This document shows positions 1-7,756 of a stretch of DNA of 20,899 nucleotides, piece by piece; within the stretch, counting starts at the first letter, position 1; each line of letters starts with the position of its first letter. The stretch comes from JAQIBY01 sp046546095 (GTDB taxonomy: Bacteria; Bacteroidota; Bacteroidia; Bacteroidales; ML635J-15). The position numbers and the translations under genes are program-made. The notes under the pieces are model-generated. The model saw only the letters and a program-made list of their open reading frames with translations, did no database searches and was not told where the DNA came from. The DNA is taken from the NCBI GenBank assembly GCA_046546095.1, contig JBKGYK010000059.1, forward strand, positions 1 through 20,899, in the 5' to 3' direction.

Positions 1-53
1 AGAGCGTCTGACTACGGATCAGAAGGTTGGGGGTTCGACTCCTCCCAGGTTCA
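1..53 (+). tRNA. tRNA-Arg (anticodon ACG), 5' truncated by window edge
   Basis: This is the 3' two-thirds of a tRNA. The anticodon stem TCTGA (7-11) pairs with TCAGA (19-23) around the loop CTACGGA, which puts ACG at 14-16 and predicts arginine (CGN codons). The T arm is GGGGG / TTCGACT / CCTCC (29-45) with one G-U pair. The 3' acceptor strand is 46-52, with discriminator A at 53. CCA is not encoded (CAG follows). The acceptor 5' strand and most of the D arm lie outside the window, so the acceptor pairing cannot be checked. Confidence 0.93.
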
Positions 54-65
54 CAGGAAATAGCA

Positions 66-101
66 AGGCTTGCAGGGTTTTTAACTTTGTAAGCCTTTTT
101 T
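66..101 (+). terminator. Intrinsic terminator downstream of tRNA-Arg
   Basis: A 9-bp stem, AGGCTTGCA (66-74) with TGTAAGCCT (88-96) and one G-U pair, is followed directly by a T run (97-101). It sits 12 bases after the tRNA end. On the minus strand the hairpin is not followed by a T run, so it should serve the tRNA and not the facing protease gene. Confidence 0.75.
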
Positions 102-103
102 CA

Positions 104-125
104 TTTGCACAAAATTTGCACAAAA
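104..125. repeat. Two tandem copies of an 11-bp unit next to the tRNA 3' end
   Basis: The unit TTTGCACAAAA occurs twice head to tail (104-114 and 115-125) without mismatch. Short direct repeats downstream of a tRNA 3' end can be integrase arm sites or remnants of an attachment site. No integrase is visible in the window, so a role in integration is only a guess. Confidence 0.6.
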
Positions 126-185
126 ACAAGAAGTTTATTTCAGTGAATATTTACACTATATCCGCTTTTATTACATCAGCCTTGT

Positions 186-3113
186 TTATGTTTTGACAAA
201 TTTCCTGCGCAGGCTCTTGCCGTTCTGTTTGATTTCAATAATATACAGTCCGGCAGGCAGGCTTTGGATGTTGATCTCATTGCGCTTGTTATGCGCTGAT
301 TTTTGCATCAATACCTGCCCTGAAATATTGTAAATGCTGACGTTCGTGTTTCCTGCATGCTTTACATGGAGGTTCAACACTTCGTTTGCAGGATTCGGGC
401 TGATGCCGGCCTGCAGGCCTTCCGGGTTTTTTACCTGAACCAGACTTTCCCCGTCAAGAGAGATGTCATCCAGATAGAGGTTGAACATCTGTGCATCGCT
501 GTAACAGTGAAAGCCAATGTAATAAAACCCGGTTTCATCTACCTGAAAATCAGCGCTGACTTCTGTCCAGTTCACATCAGTGAGTCCGGGTAAATTGATG
601 ATGGTATCCTGCATGGCTTCCGCAGTCTGAATGTTACCAAGGCTGACAGACAAGTTTTCCGGCCAGCTGGCATCCTCAATTTTGGTAAAGAAACTCAGGT
701 TATACATCATATCGGTTTCCAGGTGAATGCATTTGGTGATGAGCCAGTCATCCGCAGGATCCCAACTGCTGTATTCATAAACCATAGCTCCTGGAGTCTC
801 GTTGCCCGCACCAGTCGTATATTCCCAGGTAAAACCATCTTCGTTGACGTTGTCTATCAGCCAATGCGTTAATTCAGTTTCCGAATTAAAAGGTACAGAC
901 CAGGGGATTTCTGATGCTTCAATATTTGAAAAGTCCAGGCTCAGACTGTCATTCGTGTTATCTACATCACCCGGCAGGGAAGTGTAGACCTGCAAATTGT
1001 GGGTGCTGAAATCTGAAACCTGGAGGGCTTCGTCAAAGGTATATTCGAAAAATTCACCCGGCGAGATGTCTTCTGTAATGTTTTCCTGTGTGATGCTTCC
1101 ATTCAGATTATATGTTATAGGAATACCGGTAAGCGTTTGAGAGCACTGATTCCTAAGTAAAACCGTCAGGCTGTCTGTATCCATATTGCAACTGCTTTGG
1201 GGAGAAAGAATTTCCAGTAGTGCAATATCGGTTCCGCTTTGTTCGGTAATGCTCACATTGTCAATGATCATGTTCAGCATTTCGGCATCGCTGATGCACC
1301 TGAATCCAATGTAATGATGCCCTGTTTCATCGGTGGTAAACAAAATATCATGCGTAATCAAACTGCTGCTTTCAATGCTTGTTAATTCGTCCATAAGCGT
1401 CGTCATACCAGAAGATTCAGGATGGTTTCCAAGATGAATTTCCAGGTTTTGAGGCCAGTAAATTCCGGTTGATGCATAATCAAAACTGAGTTTATACATT
1501 CTATTGGGTTCCAGATCCAAACACTGAGTGAAAATCCAGTCATCGGCAGGGTTTTCATTGCCCTGGTAAATGAGATCTTCACTGTTGGACTGGCTTAAAA
1601 ACCAGGTATTGCCATCATCATTTGCATCTTCGGTCAGCCAGCCAACAAAATTGTCGGCATTACTGAAATCATTTTCATAAGGAATTGAAGCGCAGGTAAG
1701 ATTGCGGATTTGTTTTGTCAGGCTGTCGTTGCTGTTGTATTCATCGCTGGCCAGGTTGGTTATGATGGAAATATCAATGTCCTGACCGCTCATTCCCGTT
1801 AAATCAATGGAATCGTTGAATGCAAAGTCAATAGTATCATACGGCAAAATGGTATCTGTCATTGTTTCGCTGAGGATTTCAGTGCCATTGACCAACAAAC
1901 TGAGTGGGATGTCTGAAATGGTATCGCTCCCGTAGTTTTCAAGGGTAACAACTACCTGTGCAGGTTCCGTAAATGTCTGCGAATATGGCTCAATGATGGA
2001 GGTGGGTGTCACATCAAACTGTTTAATCGGGATAATTTCAATGATTGCTTCATTATCATCCGGGTAGAATGATTCTGTCAGGTTGTAAAACCCGCCAAAA
2101 CTGTTCCAGCCCCAGTTGAAATGCAGAAAATCCTGTGTGTCATACCCGTCACATACCCAGGCGTGTCCTGCAGTCCCGAGGGTGTCATCATTAAACCCGG
2201 CATACAACACCGGACGGCCTGCATCAATTTCCTGTTTCATGATGCTAATCCATTCGGCATCTGTATAAGAAGCGTTCAGGATACGGTGTGCGTTTGGCGA
2301 GTATGAAAAGTACTCAACCAGTGGCTGAGCAGCGATGTTTGAACCTGAGCTGCTTGCTGAGTACTGCATTTCATGAGCAACACCACAATGATACATAAGC
2401 GTGGCAGTTGGAATGTTCTGCGAACCGACGCTGTCAGGCATTTGATCCCAGAGGTATTCCGTTGAACCAAAATCGGCTGTCTGTGTCCCGTAAAAGGGGG
2501 CATCGTATGAATGGGTTCCTGTTCCGAACTGTGGATGTTCCCAGAAATTCATAACCTGAGCCGCAGCCGTGGCAACGCACCCAACTACAGCGTGATTGCA
2601 GGGGCCGCTTTCGTCTTCAGGGCAAAGTTCATTGTAGTGGCAGCCCTGACCCCACTTTGTTGTCATCAAAAAGGAAGTTCGCAAATCAGAATCCTGACTT
2701 TTGCTTAACAGTTTCTGCCATTGCAATTCCGTTTCCGGATTGGCTTTTGATATAGATATTTTTGTACTTATCTCACTGAACCAGTTTTGAACCGGGGCAG
2801 GGATGTTATTCAGGTCATGATATCCCTGAAAACTGTATGCCAGCACGGGTTGGGCCTTTCGATTGGCTGACATGGCAATAAAACCGCCTTTTTCAATCTG
2901 TAAAAGCAGAATGCTCGTATCTCCATGATGGGAGAGGATGCGTTGGTCTGAAAATTCGACTTCCGATTTTGTATCATTCTGAAGTGTGTAGAAATATTCT
3001 GCTGCCTGCCTGATTTCCCGAAGGTTCTGGGATTGAGATGCCGTTGATGCGATTATCAGAAAGGACAATATGAGTGCTGTTAGTGCAAAAGGCTTGAAGG
3101 GTTGTAAAAGCAT
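186..3113 (-). CDS. Secreted C10 (streptopain-like) cysteine protease with T9SS sorting domain
   Basis: This 975-residue protein is predicted to be an extracellular cysteine protease exported by Sec and then the type IX system. Residues 1-27 look like a signal peptide. Residues about 55-100 resemble the C10 propeptide/inhibitor (Spi) fold. The catalytic core is about 145-365, with nucleophile Cys179 in VGCVATAAAQVM, catalytic His317 in AGHAWVCDGY and the conserved FNWGW at 332-336. Two repeated units follow, each a CARDB-like beta domain (about 367-470 and 628-728) plus an adhesin-like 'choice-of-anchor J' domain (about 475-623 and 735-887) sharing NPADDW/DPADDW and YYIGFHC-type motifs. Residues 904-975 form a type A T9SS C-terminal sorting domain (SPNPAN, SLPAGLY). 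It is far longer than bare streptopain (about 400 residues). A perfect TAnnTTTG box lies 26 bp upstream. The protease family is clear, but the substrate is unknown. Confidence 0.93.
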   Translation of the reverse strand: MLLQPFKPFALTALILSFLIIASTASQSQNLREIRQAAEYFYTLQNDTKSEVEFSDQRILSHHGDTSILLLQIEKGGFIAMSANRKAQPVLAYSFQGYHDLNNIPAPVQNWFSEISTKISISKANPETELQWQKLLSKSQDSDLRTSFLMTTKWGQGCHYNELCPEDESGPCNHAVVGCVATAAAQVMNFWEHPQFGTGTHSYDAPFYGTQTADFGSTEYLWDQMPDSVGSQNIPTATLMYHCGVAHEMQYSASSSGSNIAAQPLVEYFSYSPNAHRILNASYTDAEWISIMKQEIDAGRPVLYAGFNDDTLGTAGHAWVCDGYDTQDFLHFNWGWNSFGGFYNLTESFYPDDNEAIIEIIPIKQFDVTPTSIIEPYSQTFTEPAQVVVTLENYGSDTISDIPLSLLVNGTEILSETMTDTILPYDTIDFAFNDSIDLTGMSGQDIDISIITNLASDEYNSNDSLTKQIRNLTCASIPYENDFSNADNFVGWLTEDANDDGNTWFLSQSNSEDLIYQGNENPADDWIFTQCLDLEPNRMYKLSFDYASTGIYWPQNLEIHLGNHPESSGMTTLMDELTSIESSSLITHDILFTTDETGHHYIGFRCISDAEMLNMIIDNVSITEQSGTDIALLEILSPQSSCNMDTDSLTVLLRNQCSQTLTGIPITYNLNGSITQENITEDISPGEFFEYTFDEALQVSDFSTHNLQVYTSLPGDVDNTNDSLSLDFSNIEASEIPWSVPFNSETELTHWLIDNVNEDGFTWEYTTGAGNETPGAMVYEYSSWDPADDWLITKCIHLETDMMYNLSFFTKIEDASWPENLSVSLGNIQTAEAMQDTIINLPGLTDVNWTEVSADFQVDETGFYYIGFHCYSDAQMFNLYLDDISLDGESLVQVKNPEGLQAGISPNPANEVLNLHVKHAGNTNVSIYNISGQVLMQKSAHNKRNEINIQSLPAGLYIIEIKQNGKSLRRKFVKT

Positions 3114-3138
3114 ATGATTGGATTTTGTTCCACAGAAT

Positions 3139-3146
3139 CAAAAGTA
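3139..3146 (-). promoter_or_regulatory. Bacteroidota -7 box for the C10 protease
   Basis: On the minus strand the sequence is TACTTTTG, an exact match to the TAnnTTTG -7 consensus. Its last base is 26 bp before the ATG at 3113, giving a leader of roughly 20 nt. No clear -33 TTG is seen at the expected distance. Confidence 0.55.
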
Positions 3147-3253
3147 CGAATAAAACCAATCACATCTGAAAAATATTGATATCCATTTTTTTATCACCCT
3201 GTGAGATATGACAAATTGCATCTTTGGCACAGTTCAGGATATTTTACCGGTTT

Positions 3254-4093
3254 TCAGGTTTCAGAAAACTTATGATTTTTTTTCCTCGTGCTATAGATAA
3301 GCAGCGCAATACCTGCAAGAACAAAAGGAATGCTGAGAATTTGTCCCATGTTAAGTTTCATGGCCTCTTCAAAGGCAACCTGTACTTCTTTCACATACTC
3401 AATAAAGAAACGAGCAGCGAAAATCATGATCAGGAAAATTCCCAGGAAGAAGCCATGTTGTTTTCGCTGCCAGCGTTTGTTGTATAATATCAGGAGCACT
3501 GCAAAAGTGAGCAGATAGGCGAAGGCTTCATATATCTGGGTTGGATGTGATGCCCAGGTATCACCGATGCGGATAAATTGAAACCCCCATGGCAAATCTG
3601 TAGGGTGGCCGTAAATTTCGGAGTTCATCAAATTGCCCAGACGGATAAAAGCACCGGCCAGGGCTGTGGGTATTGCTACACGATCAAGAATGTAGAGGTA
3701 GTTGTTGATCTTGTCGGATTTCCTGACAAACAACACCAGAGCTATCAGTATCCCGATTGCACCACCGTGACTGGCTAGGCCCTGATAGCCGGTAAAATGA
3801 AATTCCGGTTGGAATCTTACCGGCAGAATGATTTCGAGGGGATGCTGTGAAAAATATGCCCAGTCGTAAAATAAACAATGACCGATGCGTGCGCCAAGCA
3901 ATGCCCCGATAAGAACATAAACCAGAAGATTGTCAAGTTCTTTCACAGGAACGCCTTCTTTTTGAAACATGCGCTTAACGATCATATAGCCGAGGATAAA
4001 ACCCAGAGCAAAAAACAGTGAATAATAACGCAGGCCAAAATTGCCTATTTCAAATATGATGGGGTCAACATCCCAGATTATTTTTGCCAACAT
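3254..4093 (-). CDS. lgt: Prolipoprotein diacylglyceryl transferase Lgt
   Basis: Lgt transfers diacylglycerol from phosphatidylglycerol to the lipobox cysteine of prolipoproteins at the inner membrane, the first step of lipoprotein maturation. The 279-residue product has about seven hydrophobic segments. Seen motifs are YYSLFFALGF near the N-terminus, GARIGHCLFYDW, the SHGG motif (about residues 108-111, equivalent to the E. coli His103 region), the family signature GAFIRLGNLMNSEIYG (about 147-162) and HPTQIYEA (about 183-190). An in-frame ATG 20 codons further upstream (4153) exists, but a -7-like box lies between the two starts and family members begin near the MLAKIIWDVDP-type sequence, so 4093 is chosen. 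The gene stands alone, 140 bp upstream of the C10 protease on the same strand. Its substrates may include the lipoprotein at 12857-13693. Confidence 0.95.
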   Translation of the reverse strand: MLAKIIWDVDPIIFEIGNFGLRYYSLFFALGFILGYMIVKRMFQKEGVPVKELDNLLVYVLIGALLGARIGHCLFYDWAYFSQHPLEIILPVRFQPEFHFTGYQGLASHGGAIGILIALVLFVRKSDKINNYLYILDRVAIPTALAGAFIRLGNLMNSEIYGHPTDLPWGFQFIRIGDTWASHPTQIYEAFAYLLTFAVLLILYNKRWQRKQHGFFLGIFLIMIFAARFFIEYVKEVQVAFEEAMKLNMGQILSIPFVLAGIALLIYSTRKKNHKFSET

Positions 4094-4114
4094 AATATAT
4101 GTTATTTTGAATTG

Positions 4115-4122
4115 CGAAGATA
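4115..4122 (-). promoter_or_regulatory. Probable -7 box for lgt
   Basis: The minus strand reads TATCTTCG, one mismatch from TAnnTTTG, 21 bp upstream of the chosen lgt start. It lies inside the longer reading frame that begins at 4153, which argues for the shorter start. Confidence 0.4.
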
Positions 4123-4267
4123 GATAATTTTTTGGGCTTTTATTTTTTCTCATATACGATTCAGAAGTTCATGCAGGAAAAAATTCAATAAATGCCAGAT
4201 AATGAGAGAAAAAGATAATTTTAGCCATCAAGAAAGCTCAAGATATGTTTCTGGCATGATTTTTTTT

Positions 4268-4276
4268 TATATTTTG
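4268..4276 (+). promoter_or_regulatory. Weak -7-like box upstream of the C69 dipeptidase
   Basis: TATATTTTG differs from TAnnTTTG by one extra T. It follows a run of nine T and lies 25 bp before the ATG at 4302. The 148-bp gap between the lgt and dipeptidase start codons must hold both promoters. Confidence 0.25.
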
Positions 4277-4284
4277 CAGGCAAA

Positions 4285-4305
4285 ATGAAAAAGAATAAGA
4301 TATGA
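4285..4305 (+). other. Possible six-codon leader ORF overlapping the C69 start
   Basis: An ATG at 4285 opens a six-codon frame (MKKNKI) whose TGA stop (4303-4305) overlaps the ATG of the dipeptidase (4302-4304) as ATGA. This is the geometry of translational coupling. It may be chance in A-rich DNA, since neither ATG has a clear Shine-Dalgarno sequence. Confidence 0.25.
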
Positions 4306-5996
4306 AAAAAATGATTTTTAGTTTGATGCTTACTGCCGGCTTCCTTCTCAGCGGAATTCTGCCGGCAGAAGCCTGCACCAACTTTCTTGTAACCAAGGGT
4401 GCTTCCACAGATGGTTCAACAATGATCAGCTATGCTGCAGACAGTCATTTGCTTTATGGTGAATTGTACTATCGCCCTGCAAAAGATCATCCAAAAGGCA
4501 GTATGGTGCAGATTTATGAGTGGGATACGGGAAAACATCTTGGTGAAATTCCACAGGTGCAGCATACATACCGCGTTGTTGGAAATGTTAATGAACATCA
4601 GCTTGCCATTGGTGAAACAACCTATGGTGGCCGTTCAGAACTACGGGACACTACCGGGATAATTGATTATGGCAGCCTGATTTACCTGACCCTGGAACGT
4701 GCCAAAACAGCCCGTGAGGCCATCAAAGTAATGACTGAACTGGTTGAAGATTATGGGTATTACTCTTCCGGTGAGTCTTTTTCCATTGCGGATGAAAACG
4801 AAGTGTGGATTATGGAACTTATCGGTAAAGGTCCAGACAACAAAGGTGCTGTGTGGGTTGCACGCCTCATCCCCGATGGCTATGTCTCCGCGCATGCAAA
4901 TCAGGCCAGAATCACCACATTTCCCAAAGTCAGGAAAAACAAATGGTTTGATGAAGACCAAACAACTTTCCATTCCAAAGATGTGATTGACTTTGCCCGT
5001 GAAAAAGGCTGGTTCGATGGCAAAGACAAAGATTTCAGTTTCTCTGATACCTATGCTCCCGTTGATTTTGGTGGGGCCCGTTTCTGTGAAATGCGCGTTT
5101 GGGCTTTCTTTGATGATATCGCCTCAGGAATGGACAAATACTGGGAATATGCCAAGGGTGAAATTGAGCACGGTGACCATGGTTATGCCTCAAACCGCAT
5201 GCCTCTCTGGATCAAACCTGATGAGAAAATTGATGTTCATACTGTTATCGATAATATGCGCAATCACCTGGAAGGTACAGAACTTGACATGAGAAAAGAT
5301 ATCGGTGCCGGTCCATTTGGTAATCCTTACCGCTTGCGTCCGCTTACCTGGGAAGTTGATGGTAAAACCTACTGCAACGAACGCGCAACGGCTACCCAGC
5401 AAACTGCTTTTTCTTTTGTTGCTCAGCTGAAAAGCTGGATGCCCGACCCTGTTGGTGGTGTCAACTGGTTTTCTGTTGATGATGCTGACTTTACTGTGTA
5501 TGTGCCATTGTATTGTGGTATGACCGAAGCTCCTGAAAGATATGAACAGGGTTTTGGAGATCTGATGACTTTTAATTGGGATGCAGCATTCTGGGCTTTC
5601 AGTATGGTTTCAAATTATGCTTATACCCGTTACAACCTCATCCATCCCGAAATCAGAGAAGTGCAGCTTGAGCTTGAGGAAAAATATATTGCGGAAACGA
5701 AAAAAATGGAGGATGAGCTAAAGGCAATGTATGAAAAGAATCCCCAAAAAGCCATTGCCGAAGCAACAGAATATTCTGTCAATACGGCAAATGAAACTGT
5801 GGAACGCTGGCAGGAGCTTTATGCATACTTGTTCACTAAATACATGGATGGCAATATTAAAGAAAAAGCCGAACCAAAAGAAGGCTACAAATATGTCAAC
5901 CCGGAGGTTGAATATCCCGGCTATGGAGAAGATTGGTACCGCCGGATTATTAAAGATACTGGTGATCAGTTTCTGATGCCCTCAGACGAGGAATAA
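4302..5996 (+). CDS. Secreted C69-family dipeptidase (Ntn hydrolase)
   Basis: This 564-residue peptidase family C69 enzyme, related to lactobacillal PepD-type dipeptidases, cleaves dipeptides with an N-terminal nucleophile. Residues 1-24 form a signal peptide ending AEA. The next residue, Cys25 in CTNFLVTKGASTDGST, is the expected nucleophile, so signal cleavage would itself expose the catalytic amine. Supporting family motifs are NEHQLAIGETT, GESFSIADENEVWIMELIG and YVSAHANQARI. A helical, charged C-terminal stretch (about residues 448-530) follows the catalytic fold. The protein is probably periplasmic, although the Cys after a signal peptide could be misread as a lipobox (-3 is Glu, which argues against that). 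The gene is monocistronic with a strong terminator. Confidence 0.92.
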   Translation: MKKMIFSLMLTAGFLLSGILPAEACTNFLVTKGASTDGSTMISYAADSHLLYGELYYRPAKDHPKGSMVQIYEWDTGKHLGEIPQVQHTYRVVGNVNEHQLAIGETTYGGRSELRDTTGIIDYGSLIYLTLERAKTAREAIKVMTELVEDYGYYSSGESFSIADENEVWIMELIGKGPDNKGAVWVARLIPDGYVSAHANQARITTFPKVRKNKWFDEDQTTFHSKDVIDFAREKGWFDGKDKDFSFSDTYAPVDFGGARFCEMRVWAFFDDIASGMDKYWEYAKGEIEHGDHGYASNRMPLWIKPDEKIDVHTVIDNMRNHLEGTELDMRKDIGAGPFGNPYRLRPLTWEVDGKTYCNERATATQQTAFSFVAQLKSWMPDPVGGVNWFSVDDADFTVYVPLYCGMTEAPERYEQGFGDLMTFNWDAAFWAFSMVSNYAYTRYNLIHPEIREVQLELEEKYIAETKKMEDELKAMYEKNPQKAIAEATEYSVNTANETVERWQELYAYLFTKYMDGNIKEKAEPKEGYKYVNPEVEYPGYGEDWYRRIIKDTGDQFLMPSDEE

Positions 5997-6025
5997 AATT
6001 TTTTGATGATTGTATGATATTGATG

Positions 6026-6052
6026 AAAAAGCTCCTTCGGGGGCTTTTTTTT
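6026..6052 (+). terminator. Intrinsic terminator of the C69 dipeptidase gene
   Basis: A hairpin AAAAAGCTCC / TTCG / GGGGCTTTTT has a stable TTCG tetraloop, one T-G pair in the stem, and a run of eight T. It starts 29 bp after the stop codon. Confidence 0.88.
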
Positions 6053-6185
6053 GGTTTGTGCTGAGAAATTATTTGCTTTGATTGCAAGGACAGGCTGTGT
6101 TGAGCTTTGCGTGAATCGCAATGCTACCAAAAACAGAAACGGAAAATCTGCAAGTGCAAACTTCCCGTTTCTTAGAATCATAACC

Positions 6186-6228
6186 TAACCTAAAATCCAT
6201 GACAAATATTGGAAACCATTTTAGGTTA
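6186..6228. repeat. Perfect 11-bp inverted repeat between convergent genes
   Basis: TAACCTAAAAT (6186-6196) is the exact reverse complement of ATTTTAGGTTA (6218-6228), with a 21-nt loop. It lies 36 bp past the stop of the minus-strand YciO-type gene at 6265. It has no adjacent T run on the minus strand, so it is not a classic terminator. The rest of 6053-6264 holds no convincing gene. Confidence 0.6.
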
Positions 6229-6264
6229 AAAATTGACAAAAGTCAGGTTCTGTTATAGAACATA

Positions 6265-6879
6265 TTAATAGCGTAACTCGCCAACACCCTGACGGATAAT
6301 CTTAGGCTCCTCATTGTCGCAATCTACAACGGTTGAAGGAACATTGTTTCCGGGGCCTCCGTCAATCACCATGTCAACAAGTTTGTGAAAATCTTCGTAA
6401 ATGAGCTCAGGATCAGTGGTGTATTCCAGTATTTCATCATCATTTTTTAAGGATGTCGTTAAAATTGGATTTCCCAGTTCCCGGACAATGCTCAATATAA
6501 TGTTATTATCCGGAACACGAATGCCGACATGTTTTCTGTTGGCTTTAAGGATTTTGGGAACTTTGTTGTTGGCCGGCAGGATAAAGGTAAAGGGACCGGG
6601 CAGGTTGCGTTTCATCATTTTGAAGATATGGTTGTCAATTGGCGGGGTATATTCTGCCACCTGACTAAGATCATGACAAATGAATGAGAACCTTGCCTTT
6701 TTCGGGTTGATCCCTTTAATGCGTGCGACACGTTCCACAGCTTTTGGTTTAGTAATGTCGCAGCCAATACCATATACCGTATCGGTGGGGTAAATGATTA
6801 CACCACCCTTTTCAAGTACATCAACCACCTGACGTACTCGCCTGGGGCTGGTATTTTCTTCGAACATTTTAATGTACAT
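6265..6879 (-). CDS. YrdC/Sua5-fold protein, YciO-type (threonylcarbamoyl-AMP synthase family)
   Basis: The 204-residue protein has the YrdC fold, whose best-known members make threonylcarbamoyl-AMP from threonine, bicarbonate and ATP for tRNA t6A. The nucleotide/threonine-binding start YPTDTVYGIGCD (30-41), LPGPFTFIL and PSTVVD are all visible. The segment KARFSFICHDLSQ (61-73) matches the YciO branch better than TsaC/Sua5, which normally carry KxRxxxxP-type sequence here. True t6A activity is therefore uncertain. The start is the only plausible ATG near the conserved region. It lies 6 bp downstream of the transaldolase stop and is very probably co-transcribed with it. Confidence 0.88.
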   Translation of the reverse strand: MYIKMFEENTSPRRVRQVVDVLEKGGVIIYPTDTVYGIGCDITKPKAVERVARIKGINPKKARFSFICHDLSQVAEYTPPIDNHIFKMMKRNLPGPFTFILPANNKVPKILKANRKHVGIRVPDNNIILSIVRELGNPILTTSLKNDDEILEYTTDPELIYEDFHKLVDMVIDGGPGNNVPSTVVDCDNEEPKIIRQGVGELRY

Positions 6880-6885
6880 AGGCTT

Positions 6886-7542
6886 TTATTTGTTTAGTTT
6901 ATTGTAATCTGCCAGAAACTTCTCCAGCCCAATATCAGTGAGTGGATGATTGAGCAGGCCGGTGATGGCTTTCAGCGGACAAGTGGCTACATCTGCTCCG
7001 GCTTCCAGACATTGTATAATGTGCATGGTATGCCTGATGGAGGCTGCCAGTACCTGGGTTTCATAACCATAATAATTGTACATATCAACAATCTGACGAA
7101 TCAATTCCACACCATCTGTGGAAACATCATCCAGACGTCCGATAAATGGAGAAACATAGGTGGCCCCGGCTTTGGCTGCCAGTAAAGCCTGTCCAGCTGA
7201 AAACACCAGTGTGCAGTTTGTGCGGATATTTTTTTCGTTGAGGTATTTAATGGCTTTGATTCCATCTTTAATCATGGGGATCTTTACCACAATCTGATCA
7301 TGAAGTTTTACCAGTTCTTCCGCTTCGGCAATCATGCCTTCAAAATCAGTGGATATTACTTCAGCGCTGACATCTCCGTCAACAATGTTGCAAATATCCT
7401 GATAGTGTTTTTTGATGTTGGCATCTCCGCTGATGCCTTCTTTTGCCATCAGTGATGGGTTGGTCGTTACGCCGTCAAGAACTCCAAGTTCCTGCGCTTC
7501 TTTGATTTGTTCGAGATTTGCGGTGTCAATGAAAAATTTCAT
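6886..7542 (-). CDS. tal: Transaldolase (small TalC/FSA-type)
   Basis: A 218-residue class I aldolase of the short transaldolase / fructose-6-phosphate aldolase family, acting in the non-oxidative pentose phosphate pathway. Seen motifs are MKFFIDTANLEQI, DGVTTNPSL and the Schiff-base lysine Lys87 in VVKIPM. Two residues separate true transaldolases from fructose-6-phosphate aldolases: Glu61 (Gln in FSA) in VSAEV, and Phe133 (Tyr in FSA) in VSPFIGRLDD. Both favour transaldolase. Length is normal for the family. It is first in a two-gene unit with the YciO-type gene, and a perfect -7 box lies 20 bp upstream. Confidence 0.94.
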   Translation of the reverse strand: MKFFIDTANLEQIKEAQELGVLDGVTTNPSLMAKEGISGDANIKKHYQDICNIVDGDVSAEVISTDFEGMIAEAEELVKLHDQIVVKIPMIKDGIKAIKYLNEKNIRTNCTLVFSAGQALLAAKAGATYVSPFIGRLDDVSTDGVELIRQIVDMYNYYGYETQVLAASIRHTMHIIQCLEAGADVATCPLKAITGLLNHPLTDIGLEKFLADYNKLNK

Positions 7543-7562
7543 AAGGCATTATCTGTTTTTTG

Positions 7563-7570
7563 CAAAAGTA
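7563..7570 (-). promoter_or_regulatory. -7 box for the transaldolase/YciO operon
   Basis: The minus strand reads TACTTTTG, an exact TAnnTTTG match, 20 bp before the transaldolase ATG. A -33 element is not obvious. Confidence 0.55.
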
Positions 7571-7724
7571 CAAAATATTGCCTGATTTGAAATTCTCCAT
7601 CGCCATTTGTTGGAATTTTATGGAATATTCATTGTCTCTCCATCCAAAGCATACGAAACACAAAACCCGAAACGTTATGACCAATGAATTTGATTACTTA
7701 ACAAAAAAATGTTGATAAAAAAGC

Positions 7725-7749
7725 TTCAGGCAACATCGTGTGGCCTGAA
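7725..7749. promoter_or_regulatory. 25-bp near-perfect palindrome overlapping the exbB promoter, possible operator
   Basis: TTCAGGC (7725-7731) and GCCTGAA (7743-7749) are exact inverted copies. Inside them ACA (7733-7735) pairs with TGT (7739-7741) around TCG, with one A/G mismatch. Its centre (7737) is about 24 bp upstream of the centre of the predicted -7 box, so it covers the place where the -33 element should be. It has no T run and is not a terminator. Confidence 0.45.
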
Positions 7750-7756
7750 ATTGTAC

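Noticed and set aside
4641..4973. 110-codon minus-strand frame inside the C69 dipeptidase gene
   Set aside because: It is antisense to a well-conserved coding region and lacks any domain or membrane feature.
5966..6181. Minus-strand open frame of 71 codons between the dipeptidase and the YciO-type gene
   Set aside because: It runs through the terminator hairpin and shows no recognisable protein features.
6182..6192. Telomere-like AACCTAACCT
   Set aside because: Only two copies, and it forms part of the left arm of the inverted repeat; no array is present.
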